Shown here: positions 1-8,760 of the stretch, in pieces
Numbering within the stretch: position 1 is the first letter of the stretch
How the letters are laid out: every line of letters starts with the position of its first letter
DNA from: Flavobacterium marginilacus
GTDB taxonomy: Bacteria > Bacteroidota > Bacteroidia > Flavobacteriales > Flavobacteriaceae
Direction: 5' to 3'
NCBI RefSeq assembly: GCF_026870155.1
Contig: NZ_CP113975.1
Span: forward strand, 2,170,001 to 2,234,000
DNA length: 64,000 nucleotides
The notes under the pieces: model-generated
The model's input: the letters and a program-made list of their open reading frames with translations, nothing else
What the model was told of the DNA's origin: nothing
The model's database searches: none
Position numbers and translations under genes: made by a program

Positions 1-1
1 C

Positions 2-61
2 GGCTATTCATTGTTAGGTGCGCCTCAAACTTTTGGAACTACACTTAGAGTAGATTTATAA
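2..61 (+). CDS. C-terminal end of a putative TonB-dependent outer-membrane receptor (partial)
   Basis: Only the last 19 codons and the stop are inside the window. The reading frame ends in GAPQTFGTTLRVDL, a beta-strand-like tail finishing in a hydrophobic residue, as is usual for the last strand of TonB-dependent receptors, where LGAPRTFG-like tails are common. The following ABC exporter starts 61 bp downstream on the same strand, which would fit an uptake or export locus. The call rests on a very short tail and is tentative; the rest of the gene lies left of the window. Confidence 0.4.
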   Translation, partial: GYSLLGAPQTFGTTLRVDL

Positions 62-122
62 GTAAGAAAAAATCTAAAAAATGAATCAATAGATAGAATA
101 ATTATCTCATAATAAAAAAAAT

Positions 123-1007
123 ATGCAACTCGAAATAAAAAACCTCTCGAAAACCTATTCAAACGGACACAAAGCCCTAGATAATATAAATTTAACGATT
201 AAAAAAGGAATGTTTGGCTTGCTTGGGCAAAATGGAGCCGGAAAGTCAAGCCTGATGCGAACAATTGCTACTCTGCAAGAAGCTGATTCAGGAAGCATTA
301 AATTCAATGAAATAGATGTTTTTAAACAGCCCAATGAAATGCGAAAAATAATAGGATACTTACCCCAAGAATTTGGAGTGTACTCTGATGTTTCAGCGAC
401 AGATTTACTGCGTCATATTGCCCGCTTAAAAGGAATCGAAAACGAAAAGAATATTCTAGAAGTAACGAATTATTTTTTGAATAAAGTTAACTTATGGGAT
501 TCAAGAAATAAAAAACTAGGAACTTTTTCGGGAGGAATGAAACAGCGTTTTGGCATTGCGCAAGCACTTATTTCAGACCCTAAAATTATAATAGTAGATG
601 AGCCAACGGCAGGGTTAGATCCTGTAGAACGCAATAGATTTTATGATATTTTGAGTGAAATAGGAGAAAATGCTGTTGTAATCTTATCGACACATATTGT
701 CGAAGATGTAAACACTTTGTGTAATGATATGGCTATTATTGGCAACGGAAAAGTGCTAATAACCGGAGATCCAGATGATATTGAAATGAGTTTAGAGAAT
801 AAAATTTGGGAGAAAAAAATTAAAAAAAATGATTTTGAAAAATACAATCAAGAGTATAATATTATTTCTTCACGTATATATAGAGGCGAAGTTATCATCA
901 CTGTACTGGATCCTGAAATGCCTAATGGTAGCTTTTGGCCAAAAGCAACAAATTTAGAAGACGCCTACTTTTCAGTAATAAATGTTAAAAGAAATCAATA
1001 TGTTTAA
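123..1007 (+). CDS. ABC transporter ATP-binding protein
   Basis: A 294-residue ATPase that should energise the membrane protein encoded next. It carries the full set of ABC motifs: Walker A GQNGAGKSS near residue 35, signature FSGGMKQR near residue 138, Walker B IIIVDEPTAGLDP near residue 157 and the H-loop in STHIVED near residue 190. The C-terminal ~90 residues are a variable extension typical of ABC-2 type exporters. Its stop overlaps the beginning of the next gene by 8 to 26 bp depending on the start chosen, so the two are translationally coupled. The substrate cannot be read from the sequence. Confidence 0.9.
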   Translation: MQLEIKNLSKTYSNGHKALDNINLTIKKGMFGLLGQNGAGKSSLMRTIATLQEADSGSIKFNEIDVFKQPNEMRKIIGYLPQEFGVYSDVSATDLLRHIARLKGIENEKNILEVTNYFLNKVNLWDSRNKKLGTFSGGMKQRFGIAQALISDPKIIIVDEPTAGLDPVERNRFYDILSEIGENAVVILSTHIVEDVNTLCNDMAIIGNGKVLITGDPDDIEMSLENKIWEKKIKKNDFEKYNQEYNIISSRIYRGEVIITVLDPEMPNGSFWPKATNLEDAYFSVINVKRNQYV

Positions 1008-4000
1008 AAATATTTTTTTATTTGAGCTTAAACAGCAATCAAGAAAAAGAATGAATTATGTTTTCTTTATTTTGTTTGTTCTTCAAGGAATTTTCTACAT
1101 AAAACACACTTCAGACTTTTTTAGTGCCGATACTTCGTTTCATAATGCCCCTTCAATTGTTTACGCTGTGCTGGCAGGAACAGGATACTTAACTTTTATT
1201 CTGGTAGCTTTTTTTGCATCCAAAGCATTGGGCAAAGATTTAGATGATAAAACTGCCTCGCTGTTTTACACCACAGCTGTAAGTGAATCTGCTTTTTTCT
1301 GGAGTCGTTATTTGAGTTCCTTTTTTATCTTATTAGCACTCTCTACAGGCTACCTTATTGGTATTTTAATATATCCTTACACTGGTATTTCGCCTCAAGA
1401 AAAGCTGATGACTTTTGATATGGCTAATTTTTTTAAAGCTATTTTTTACATTTTTTTACCTAATATTTTTGTTTATTTTAGTGTCAGTTTTTCACTTGCA
1501 ACAATAATGAAAAAAAATATGGGTGCTTACATAGGAACACTCTTATTTTTTGTTCTTTTAATTTTTGGAGACTCTTCCAAAGATTATGGAGAAGTATATA
1601 CTATGGCTGATGCCTCTGGTTTTGCCAATTTGCATTTAAAATTAGAAAACCTTACAGCTTTACAAAAAAACAGTTTCACATTACCTCTCGAAGGGTCTTT
1701 CCTCATCAATAGACTTATTTGGTTTAGCATTGCTACTATTTTGCTTTTTGTTGCTTACAAGGGGTTTTCTTTTTTAAAATTTAGTGAGAAAAAAAATAAA
1801 TTTAAAAATGATGAACCAGCAAATACAATAATTCCAACATTAGATCTGCCTATAATTAAAATCGATTTATCCTTAAAAAGCAATATATCATCGATGTTGC
1901 GTATGGCATTATTTGAATTTAAAAATTCAATTCGACCTATTGGTTTTAAAATTTTTATGGGCTTCATTTTCACACTTTTTATCGTTTATGTTACCATATA
2001 CCATCAAACCTATTATTCAGAAACGCAAACATTACCCATTACTTCAGAAATTCTAAAAGTAACCAAACCACTGGCATTTTTTATTTATTTATTCCTTATT
2101 GTTTCTACAACTGAATTATTATATAAAGAGCGAACAGCCGATTTTTGGTTAATTTCAGACGTTACACCAACTCCAAATTGGAGTGTAATCTTATCTAAAG
2201 TTTTGTCAATGTTCCTCTTATCTTTTTTGCTTTCATTAAGCTTTATTGTAATGGGAATTGTAGTGCAAACTTTTAAAGGCTTTTATGATTACCAAATAGA
2301 TGTATATATAGGAGAATTGATTGGCAGGTGGTTGCCAAAATATTTTCAGTATGTATTATTGACTGTTTTTATTGCATCAATTACGGCAAAAAAACACATC
2401 ACTTATATTATTACTTGTATGTTGCTTATGTTTACGGCAGTTACCCAAGAAATGGGAATGATTGAACAATTCAAATACCTGTTTACATTTGCTCCCGGAG
2501 GCGATTTTTATACCGATATGAATGGATATGGCATATTTGAACAAGCAAATAGCTATTTTGTAATTTACTGGTCATCATTCGCTTTATTCCTGTTTTTTAT
2601 TTCTTTTATTGTTTGGCAAAGAGGTATTCCATTATCACTATTGCAAAGAGTGAAAAACAGCCAAAAGAGATTTAGCTATACAATTCTATTGGGTTTATTA
2701 TTGTCGGGAACAATTTTTATGATTTATGCCAATAAAATAAATCAAACAACAGTAATCGATAATGAATTTTTAAGCAAAGAGCAACAACGGGAAGAAAACG
2801 CTTTGTATGAAAAAAAATACAGTAAATATAGTAATAGCAAGCAGGTTAAGGTTACAGACATAAAGGCAACTATAGATTTGTTCCCAAATGAGAGATATTT
2901 ATTGCTAAATGCAGAAATGACCTTAAAAAGTAAAAACAATAAAAAAATAGACACCTTGCATATTGAATGGATTGACTTTTATACTATCAAAAAATTGGCC
3001 GTAAAAAATCATAATCTGAAAATAATTCAAGATGATAAAAAACTAAAGCACACAATTTATTTGATAACGCCTGCCATAGAAAAAAATCAACAGGTAGAAC
3101 TTGTAGTAGAAGCAAACATTCAGCACAAAGGATTTACAAATAATGATCCACAACAGCATTTAACTTTTAACGGATCTTATTTTAAAAACGATATTTTTCC
3201 AAAATTTATTGGTTTTGATGCTGATAGAATTGTTTCTAAAAATCAATACCGTTCCCTTTTAGGTTTAACCAAATTGCATAATCGTTTGCCTAAAGTTAGT
3301 GATAATGTTTATGCCTCATCATTCGCGGATAGTATCAGCTATGATTTTACAATAAGTACAGCAAAAGAGCAACGTATAATTGCTCCAGGAGTACTCAAAA
3401 AAGAGTGGGTAAGCAATGCAAGAAATTATTATAACTACCAATCCTTTTCAGGTGCTTGGTATGATTTTGCAATTCTATCGGCCAAATTCTATTCCAAGAA
3501 AATTGAAATTACTAAAACATCAGACAGCAAGCCCTCAAAAATTGAAATTTATGCACACCCAAATCATTTATATAATCTTGATCTTATTGAAAATGCAGTA
3601 AAAAAAGCATTGCAGAATTTGTATCCAATTTTTGGAAATTATCCTTATCCCACAATAATAATTGCTGAACGTCCACGATACGATAACAAATTAGAAACGG
3701 CTGATAATATAATTTATTTGCCCGAAAACTATGCTTGGATTGCTAAAACCAGTAATAATACGAACGACGAATTTATCAATTACTTGTTTACTAAAATGAT
3801 TGCAAAACAATATGTACAAAGATTATATCTAACGAAATCACAAGGTTTTCCTGTAATAATAAAATCAATTCCAGAATATTTGGCTTTACATTTTGTGCAA
3901 AAAGATTTTGGGAATCCTATTTTAGAACAGCATCTAAAAAATTTAGAAGATGATTATCAAAAAGGAATTTCCTCTGCCAGCAATAAAGAAATACATTGGA

Positions 4001-4170
4001 AACAAAGTGACGATTATGCCGATTATATTTCAGAATCAAAAGGAGGATTAGAACTTTATAAATTGTCCAAAAAGCAAGGAACCGCTGTGTTTTTAGACAA
4101 ATTAAGGACATTCTATTCGGTAAACAAAGACAAGAAAATTTCGGCTAAAGATTTTACATTTTTAGAATAA
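1000..4170 (+). CDS. ABC-2 type permease fused to a degenerate M1-aminopeptidase-like domain
   Basis: About 1056 residues. The first ~590 residues hold two sets of hydrophobic helices (ABC-2 permease). After the last helix near residue 590 comes a long soluble part like the M1 peptidase domain found fused to such permeases in Bacteroidota. The zinc-binding HExxH of M1 peptidases is absent: the corresponding stretch reads DEFINYLFTKMIAKQY. The C-terminus also looks short for this family and the ORF ends just before the topB remnant, so 3' truncation at the insertion boundary is possible. An upstream ATG at 982 is an alternative start; ATG 1000 (MFKNIFLFELK) matches the family better. Very AT-rich compared with the ICE genes. 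Confidence 0.75.
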   Translation: MFKNIFLFELKQQSRKRMNYVFFILFVLQGIFYIKHTSDFFSADTSFHNAPSIVYAVLAGTGYLTFILVAFFASKALGKDLDDKTASLFYTTAVSESAFFWSRYLSSFFILLALSTGYLIGILIYPYTGISPQEKLMTFDMANFFKAIFYIFLPNIFVYFSVSFSLATIMKKNMGAYIGTLLFFVLLIFGDSSKDYGEVYTMADASGFANLHLKLENLTALQKNSFTLPLEGSFLINRLIWFSIATILLFVAYKGFSFLKFSEKKNKFKNDEPANTIIPTLDLPIIKIDLSLKSNISSMLRMALFEFKNSIRPIGFKIFMGFIFTLFIVYVTIYHQTYYSETQTLPITSEILKVTKPLAFFIYLFLIVSTTELLYKERTADFWLISDVTPTPNWSVILSKVLSMFLLSFLLSLSFIVMGIVVQTFKGFYDYQIDVYIGELIGRWLPKYFQYVLLTVFIASITAKKHITYIITCMLLMFTAVTQEMGMIEQFKYLFTFAPGGDFYTDMNGYGIFEQANSYFVIYWSSFALFLFFISFIVWQRGIPLSLLQRVKNSQKRFSYTILLGLLLSGTIFMIYANKINQTTVIDNEFLSKEQQREENALYEKKYSKYSNSKQVKVTDIKATIDLFPNERYLLLNAEMTLKSKNNKKIDTLHIEWIDFYTIKKLAVKNHNLKIIQDDKKLKHTIYLITPAIEKNQQVELVVEANIQHKGFTNNDPQQHLTFNGSYFKNDIFPKFIGFDADRIVSKNQYRSLLGLTKLHNRLPKVSDNVYASSFADSISYDFTISTAKEQRIIAPGVLKKEWVSNARNYYNYQSFSGAWYDFAILSAKFYSKKIEITKTSDSKPSKIEIYAHPNHLYNLDLIENAVKKALQNLYPIFGNYPYPTIIIAERPRYDNKLETADNIIYLPENYAWIAKTSNNTNDEFINYLFTKMIAKQYVQRLYLTKSQGFPVIIKSIPEYLALHFVQKDFGNPILEQHLKNLEDDYQKGISSASNKEIHWKQSDDYADYISESKGGLELYKLSKKQGTAVFLDKLRTFYSVNKDKKISAKDFTFLE

Positions 4171-4182
4171 ATAAACATCTAA

Positions 4183-4631
4183 AGTTTTGCTAAAAATATA
4201 GCAGACGTGGCAATGACTGCCGAATGGGAACTCGCATTGCAGAAAATCGAGAACAACGAAGCTGATGCAGGGGTATTTCTAAAGGAAATGGAAACTTACG
4301 CTTCATCTATTACCAATGAATTATTGCAAACTTCCATTGCCCAAAATAACCTGCCTAAATTGGTTTGTCCGAAATGCAAAAGCCAGCAACTTATTATCCG
4401 TGATAAAATTGTCAAATGTCCCGATGAGGTTTGTAATTGGGTGCAGTTTCGTAATGTGTGTGGCGTACAAATCGGTATAGCCGATATTGAAAGCCTTGTC
4501 AGCAAGGGCAAAACTTCACTCATCAAAGGAATGAAAAGCAAAGCAGAAAAGAAGTTCGACGCCTCATCGTCTTAAATGACAAAGCCGAAAGTTCCTTTGA
4601 GTTTGCTAAAAATAAAAACTACAAAAAGTAA
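4183..4631 (+). pseudogene. topB: 3' remnant of a DNA topoisomerase III gene, 5'-truncated and frameshifted
   Basis: Translation from about 4183 gives a sequence like the C-terminal part of the type IA topoisomerases of CTnDOT-like ICEs (AMTAEWELALQKIE, then a zinc-finger-like segment with CPKCKSQQL and CPDEVCNW). No start codon or catalytic domain is present; the 5' side abuts the ABC exporter. Near 4563 the frame breaks: the first frame stops at 4575 after SSS, while the +1 frame continues VLNDKAESSFEFAK to a stop at 4629-4631, which overlaps the ATG of the next gene. One missing T in the run after GCC would explain it. A short product from GTG 4207 is conceivable but unlikely to be functional. 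Confidence 0.75.
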
Positions 4632-5512
4632 TGGAAAATAAACCTGCCATTAGCACAACGGAAATCAGAAATCTGATTTATTCCATACGTGGAAAGCAAG
4701 TGATGCTGGATAACGACCTCGCTTCCTTATACCAGGTGGAAACAAAGAACCTGAACAAAGCCGTAAAAAGAAATATTGAAAGGTTTCCTGTTTCTTTTTG
4801 TTTTCAACTGACCGAAGAAGAGGTTGAAAACTTGAGGTTCCAATTTGGAACCTCAAGTTTGAGTTACGGCGGAAGACGTTATCTGCCTTATGTTTTTACC
4901 GGACAAGGTGTTGCAATGGCTTCTGCCATACTTCGTTCAGATATTGCTGTTAAAGTCAGTGTTGAAATTATGGAAGCCTTTGTAGAAATGCGTAGAATGA
5001 TTATCAGCAACGCTTCTTTGTTTCATCGTTTGGATAAGATTGAAATTAAACAACTGGAAGCTGACCAAAAATTTGAAGCCATTTTTAAGGCGATGGAAAG
5101 CGACAAGCTCCACAGCGAAAAAGGTATTTTCTACAACGGGCAGATTTTCGATGCCTATACTTTTATTTCAGATATTATGCGAAGGACTAAAAGTTCCATT
5201 GTTCTGATTGATAATTATGTGGATGATACAGTGCTGACCTTATTGGGCAAACGTAAGGATAATGTCACCGCAACAATCTATACTAAAACTATCAGCAATC
5301 AACTACGGCTGGACTTGCAACGGTACAACAGCCAATATCCTCCTATTGAAATTGAGATTTTTTCCGATGCCCACGACCGTTTTTTAATTATTGACAATAA
5401 AGAGCTTTATCATATCGGAGCATCACTGAAAGACCTGGGTAAAAAATGGTTTGCCTTTTCACGAATGGATATTGAAGTTGGTAAGATGCTTCAAATTTTG
5501 AAAAACCGATAA
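4631..5512 (+). CDS. ORF6N domain-containing protein
   Basis: 293 residues. The N-terminal ~110 residues match the ORF6N domain, a putative DNA-binding domain common in phages and mobile elements (IRNLIYSIRGKQVMLDNDLA, VKRNIERFP, RYLPYVFTGQGVAMAS). The C-terminal half (residues ~165-290) has the look of a separate alpha/beta domain with SDAHDRFLIID and YHIGASLKDLGKKW, reminiscent of a phospholipase D-like half site (HDRFLIID, IGASLKDLG). ATG 4631 overlaps the old topB stop in TAATG. A perfect 15-bp inverted repeat lies inside the gene at 4828-4860. Its cellular role is unknown. Confidence 0.8.
   Translation: MENKPAISTTEIRNLIYSIRGKQVMLDNDLASLYQVETKNLNKAVKRNIERFPVSFCFQLTEEEVENLRFQFGTSSLSYGGRRYLPYVFTGQGVAMASAILRSDIAVKVSVEIMEAFVEMRRMIISNASLFHRLDKIEIKQLEADQKFEAIFKAMESDKLHSEKGIFYNGQIFDAYTFISDIMRRTKSSIVLIDNYVDDTVLTLLGKRKDNVTATIYTKTISNQLRLDLQRYNSQYPPIEIEIFSDAHDRFLIIDNKELYHIGASLKDLGKKWFAFSRMDIEVGKMLQILKNR
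4828..4860. repeat. perfect 15-bp inverted repeat inside the ORF6N gene
   Basis: AAACTTGAGGTTCCA is followed after ATT by its exact reverse complement TGGAACCTCAAGTTT. It encodes NLRFQFGTSSL within the ORF6N domain. It could form a strong mRNA hairpin or serve as a binding site. Confidence 0.85.
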
Positions 5513-5591
5513 ACCTTAATTTATTTCACTCGCTTCATCGGAAAAGTCTGTTTTTATTCTTGTCTATTTTTAATTCCCTATATTTCGGATG

Positions 5592-7019
5592 TTAAGCACC
5601 GTTTATTTTGTCTATAATTGTTTTACATTCTTGGTCATTAATTCCTATTTTTTTCAATTGACGAAGATTTTCTAAAACAATTCCTTTGTTGTCCGAAGTT
5701 ATTAAGTCGTATGGGAAATTTGTCTCAAGTAATTTAGATCGTAAAATTTCTTTTTGTTCGTTCAATTTTGTTTTTGCATCACTGTAAAATTCGTCTATCC
5801 CGGATTTGATTATTGGTGCTATTTGTATTAGTTCAATAATATTAGTTCTTTCGTTTAAAGCATTTATGAAGTTTATGTTTTTATTAGAATCTAATTTATC
5901 AGATATTAACCATTCACAGGCTGACTTCAAATCAAGTAATAATAACCAAGAATTTAAATCTAAATTTTGGTCAATTAGTTTGCCGTGAGCTACTCTGTTT
6001 CTAATTAATGGAAATATAAAAGCAAAATATTCATAATCAACTTCTGTATTCTCTTTCTCCATTAAGAGATTAATCTTGTCGCCAAGTGATGAATTTAATA
6101 GTGAGTTTTCAGCAATACCAAATTCAATACAATAGTCATATAAAATACCTTCTATTTGCTGTGGAACGACATTACAAAAGAGCTGTGTTTTTCCTTTTTC
6201 AATCAAGTCTAAAATATCATCAATAAGTTCTTTTCTTTGTGACAATCTTTTATTTTTATTGATAGAATTTTTAATAGAATTGATGGTTACATCAAGACTA
6301 AAATCCTTTTTTAATTCTTCTAAAAATTCGATTTTGTTTGTTCTATATAATTTTTCTAATTCAAAATATCTGCGCAGAGCAAGGTTTCCTAATTTGTTTC
6401 TAATTTCAGAAAGATATTCTAATTTGTAAGTGTGTTGAGCAAAATTATAATGGTAAGTATAGTGCGGAAATAGTTGAAATGTTGATGGTAGTTGAATTTT
6501 ATTTTTGTTTGTCTCAGTTGAAAGGTGGTTTTTGATGTAAGAAAGTATTTGTTGTTCAGCTTCTTTCTGTTTGCCGATGAAGTGAATTAATAATTTTTCT
6601 TTATAATTTTTACCTTCTTCAAATTCCTTGTTTTTTAAATCTTCAAGTTGCTTTATATAGTCGGATTTATCTTTTTCTATCTTATTAAGGTCTTCGATAA
6701 TCGTTTTTACCTTTTGCTCCAAATTTCCAGAGTGATTAGGAACCAAACAAAAATAAGTTTCGCAAATTTTATTGTAAAATTCGTTTTCACTTTTAGGAAC
6801 AACTTCAATTAAATCATATTTTTCAGCATCAAATCTTTCAACATATTTGTCACGTAAGTCTTGAAAAGATAAGGTTAGACAGTCGTCAGAAATGAAGTAA
6901 TTTAAAAATGCTCTCGTCAGTACTTTAAAGTCAGTGTTTAATGGAGCGTGATTTTGTTCTACTTCACTAATAGAATCAGATACATCTCTCATTATAATTT
7001 CGCCTATATATTTACTCAT
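5592..7019 (-). CDS. large orphan protein with coiled coil and HEPN-like RNxxxH motif
   Basis: 475 residues, not recognised as a named family. Residues ~100-150 are rich in K and E (LNKIEKDKSDYIKQLEDLKNKEFEEGKNY) and probably form a coiled coil. Residues ~320-350 contain FAFIFPLIRNRVAHGKLI, with R340 and H345 in an Rx4H arrangement preceded by helices, as in HEPN RNase-type domains and DUF4209-like proteins. It stands alone on the minus strand in a low-GC patch between an ORF6N gene and a group II intron. By inference it may be an accessory or defence gene, with cleavage of RNA as a guess from the motif only. ATG 6992 is an alternative start. Confidence 0.55.
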   Translation of the reverse strand: MSKYIGEIIMRDVSDSISEVEQNHAPLNTDFKVLTRAFLNYFISDDCLTLSFQDLRDKYVERFDAEKYDLIEVVPKSENEFYNKICETYFCLVPNHSGNLEQKVKTIIEDLNKIEKDKSDYIKQLEDLKNKEFEEGKNYKEKLLIHFIGKQKEAEQQILSYIKNHLSTETNKNKIQLPSTFQLFPHYTYHYNFAQHTYKLEYLSEIRNKLGNLALRRYFELEKLYRTNKIEFLEELKKDFSLDVTINSIKNSINKNKRLSQRKELIDDILDLIEKGKTQLFCNVVPQQIEGILYDYCIEFGIAENSLLNSSLGDKINLLMEKENTEVDYEYFAFIFPLIRNRVAHGKLIDQNLDLNSWLLLLDLKSACEWLISDKLDSNKNINFINALNERTNIIELIQIAPIIKSGIDEFYSDAKTKLNEQKEILRSKLLETNFPYDLITSDNKGIVLENLRQLKKIGINDQECKTIIDKINGA

Positions 7020-7371
7020 TTTCTGTTTTTTTTTAAATTGTACCTACCGTTAGTCTGTGAATAAACTCAAAAAGTGTCTCTCAGAATCGGCTGTGTCAAA
7101 TTTTTCTCCGACAGGTATCCGAATAGTTTCTCTTTTTGACTTAGTTTTTTCACAGCCTGACAGTCTCGTCGCTACAAGAGGTTTGGGATTAAATAAAGCC
7201 TTATTTTCGGATTTGCCAAAACTTCCCAAATACAAGACAATTTTCAAATTAAGCCAAATGCTCAAATCTCTTGTAACGACTTTGTGTGCCCTGCATGAGC
7301 AGGACACACGCTGTAGTGTTAGATAAAAATCCGAAAATACAAATTTTGGATTAGAAAACAAATCCTACAGC
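7020..7371. other. non-coding stretch with hairpins upstream of the intron
   Basis: No convincing gene. It contains an imperfect inverted repeat (7168-7184 with 7264-7280, 15 of 17 bp), a hairpin around 7287-7312 built from GTGTGCCCTGC and GCAGGACACAC, and an 11-bp arm ACACGCTGTAG (near 7306) whose complement CTACAGCGTGT runs into the 5' end of the group II intron. An 89-codon open frame at 7057-7326 is overlapped by an equally long frame on the other strand and is not believed. Confidence 0.5.
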
Positions 7372-7948
7372 GTGTATTTTTCCAGAGGGTGTAAGTCCCT
7401 TATGGGCGGATTGAAAACCCGAACCATTAGCACGTCGCAAGGTTGTTAGCTGTGAAGCTAGAACTGAAGGAAGCGAACCGGCAAAAGTCTGTACCGACGA
7501 ACAGAAATTGCATAAGAGGCATAGCAACAAGGATGAGTATGCACAGCAATACGAAGTCCAAAACAGTGTCCTGAACATGCTATGAAATCAGGTTGTTGTT
7601 ATGTAGATGCAGCGGGGATAGACCGAAGGAAAAAGTTCTTACCAGGGGAGGTCTTGGCAACTACGAGTTGGTTAAGCCAAGAAGTCAGCAGAGGTCATAG
7701 TGCTTGGGGCAACGAGTTGCGAATAGATACCGCACAGGACTCACAAACAAGGAAGGACTGAACGCAAATCTCCAAGAAATTCGATTAGGAAAGTTATCTT
7801 AGCCTAGTCTTAAAGTAAATTATGGATAGCCCAAGAGGTGTAAAGAGCTTTTGGATGACGATTTGCGAACCGCCGAATACGTGACCCGTACGTTCGGTGG
7901 TGTGAGAGGCGCACTCCGTTCCGTTGGGGGCGGAGCCGTCTACTCGAT
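7372..7948 (+). ncRNA. group II intron RNA lacking its encoded protein
   Basis: Begins GTGTATTTTTCCAGAGGG, consistent with a GUGYG-type 5' end followed by an EBS/domain I-like GGGTGTAAGTCCC stem, and has the GAAGGAAGCGAACCGGC and CCGACGAACAGAAATTGC blocks typical of bacterial group II introns. Near the 3' end lies a domain V hairpin, GAACCGCCGAATACG with CGTACGTTCGGTGGT and the trailing GTGAGAGG. A domain VI stem follows, ending in CTACTCGAT. The whole is only ~577 nt and no reverse transcriptase/maturase frame exists, so the intron has lost its protein and would need one in trans to splice or move. End points are inferred from motifs. Confidence 0.8.
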
Positions 7949-7970
7949 TTTATTCTATTTGTTTTTCCGT

Positions 7971-8369
7971 TCAAATTAGCAATCCGTTTTCTTTCAGATG
8001 CTTAAATATTATTTTATCAACTTCCGATATTATGTTTAAATCTTTGTAATTTAACCATTTAATTTCTTCTATTTCATTATTTTCTTTTAGATTTCCAATG
8101 TAATTAGCTTTATAACACGTCATTTTTACAATTACTCCTTCAATAGCTCCGTCTGATTGAGCTTTAAACGTTCCAATATATTCGATAGATTCACTTATTA
8201 TTTTGACACTTAATTCTTCTTGAATTTCTCTAATTAAAGTTTGCTCGTCGGTTTCTTCATTTTCTCTTTTTCCTCCTGGAATATAATATTTATTTTTTCC
8301 TTTTGATTTTGTGCTTAAAATTTGACCATTTTCAATTTTTATTAATGCAATTTTATCAATTTCTTTCAT
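7971..8369 (-). CDS. Nudix hydrolase
   Basis: 132 residues from ATG 8369 (MKEIDKIALIKIENG); a longer frame extends 28 codons upstream, but the extension is basic and does not resemble the family. The Nudix box reads GGKRENEETDEQTLIREIQEEL, with the metal-binding REIQEEL, about residues 43-65. Such enzymes hydrolyse nucleoside diphosphates linked to another moiety; the substrate here is unknown. It is a lone cargo gene convergent with the group II intron and very AT-rich. Confidence 0.85.
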   Translation of the reverse strand: MKEIDKIALIKIENGQILSTKSKGKNKYYIPGGKRENEETDEQTLIREIQEELSVKIISESIEYIGTFKAQSDGAIEGVIVKMTCYKANYIGNLKENNEIEEIKWLNYKDLNIISEVDKIIFKHLKENGLLI

Positions 8370-8760
8370 CAGATTTCTTTTTTCATTTTGTCTGCAATTT
8401 TCGATTCCAACTTTCACATTTCTGCTTTTCAAGTTTTCGTTTTTATACTCCAACTTTCCAATTTCTATTTTTCAAGTTTTACTTTTCAACTCCAACAAAT
8501 CTGAAATCTAAAATAGTTAATCTAAAATCGATTTTTTTAGCGTTTTCTTTCGTTATAGCTGTCGCACAACTCATAAATAAACGCAATGCTTATATTGTAT
8601 ATGCCCAAAACTTAATGCTCAAAAATACAAATTAATTTTGCCTCTACCTGTTTATCTCGTCAAAATCTGCCTTTCAACGCCAAACCCTACCACTTCTTCA
8701 AAAGCTCTCAATTCCTGCTCTAATTTTAGGTTTCAGACAAAATTCTAAACAAAATAGAGT
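8370..8760. other. intergenic region carrying the upstream signals of the DUF1896-methylase operon
   Basis: No gene supported; a 110-codon frame at 8303-8635 overlaps the Nudix gene antisense and is dominated by F, S and N. The right part contains the phased TGCC element at 8658-8691, about 70 bp before the DUF1896 start. Confidence 0.5.
8658..8691 (+). promoter_or_regulatory. 10-bp-phased TGCC repeat upstream of the DUF1896/methylase operon
   Basis: Units CGTC (8658), TGCC (8668), CGCC (8678) and TACC (8688) are spaced exactly 10 bp apart and are followed 7 bp later by CAAA. The segment TGCCTTTCAACGCCAAACC matches the one at 37457-37475 at 18 of 19 positions. It is one of four such elements in front of ICE operons. 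Confidence 0.55.

Noticed and set aside
7057..7326. 89-codon open frame between the orphan gene and the intron
   Set aside because: An overlapping frame of similar length exists on the other strand, composition is non-protein-like and it runs through a hairpin.
8303..8635. 110-codon plus-strand frame antisense to the Nudix gene
   Set aside because: Antisense to a clear Nudix gene and composed of F/S/N-rich low-complexity sequence.
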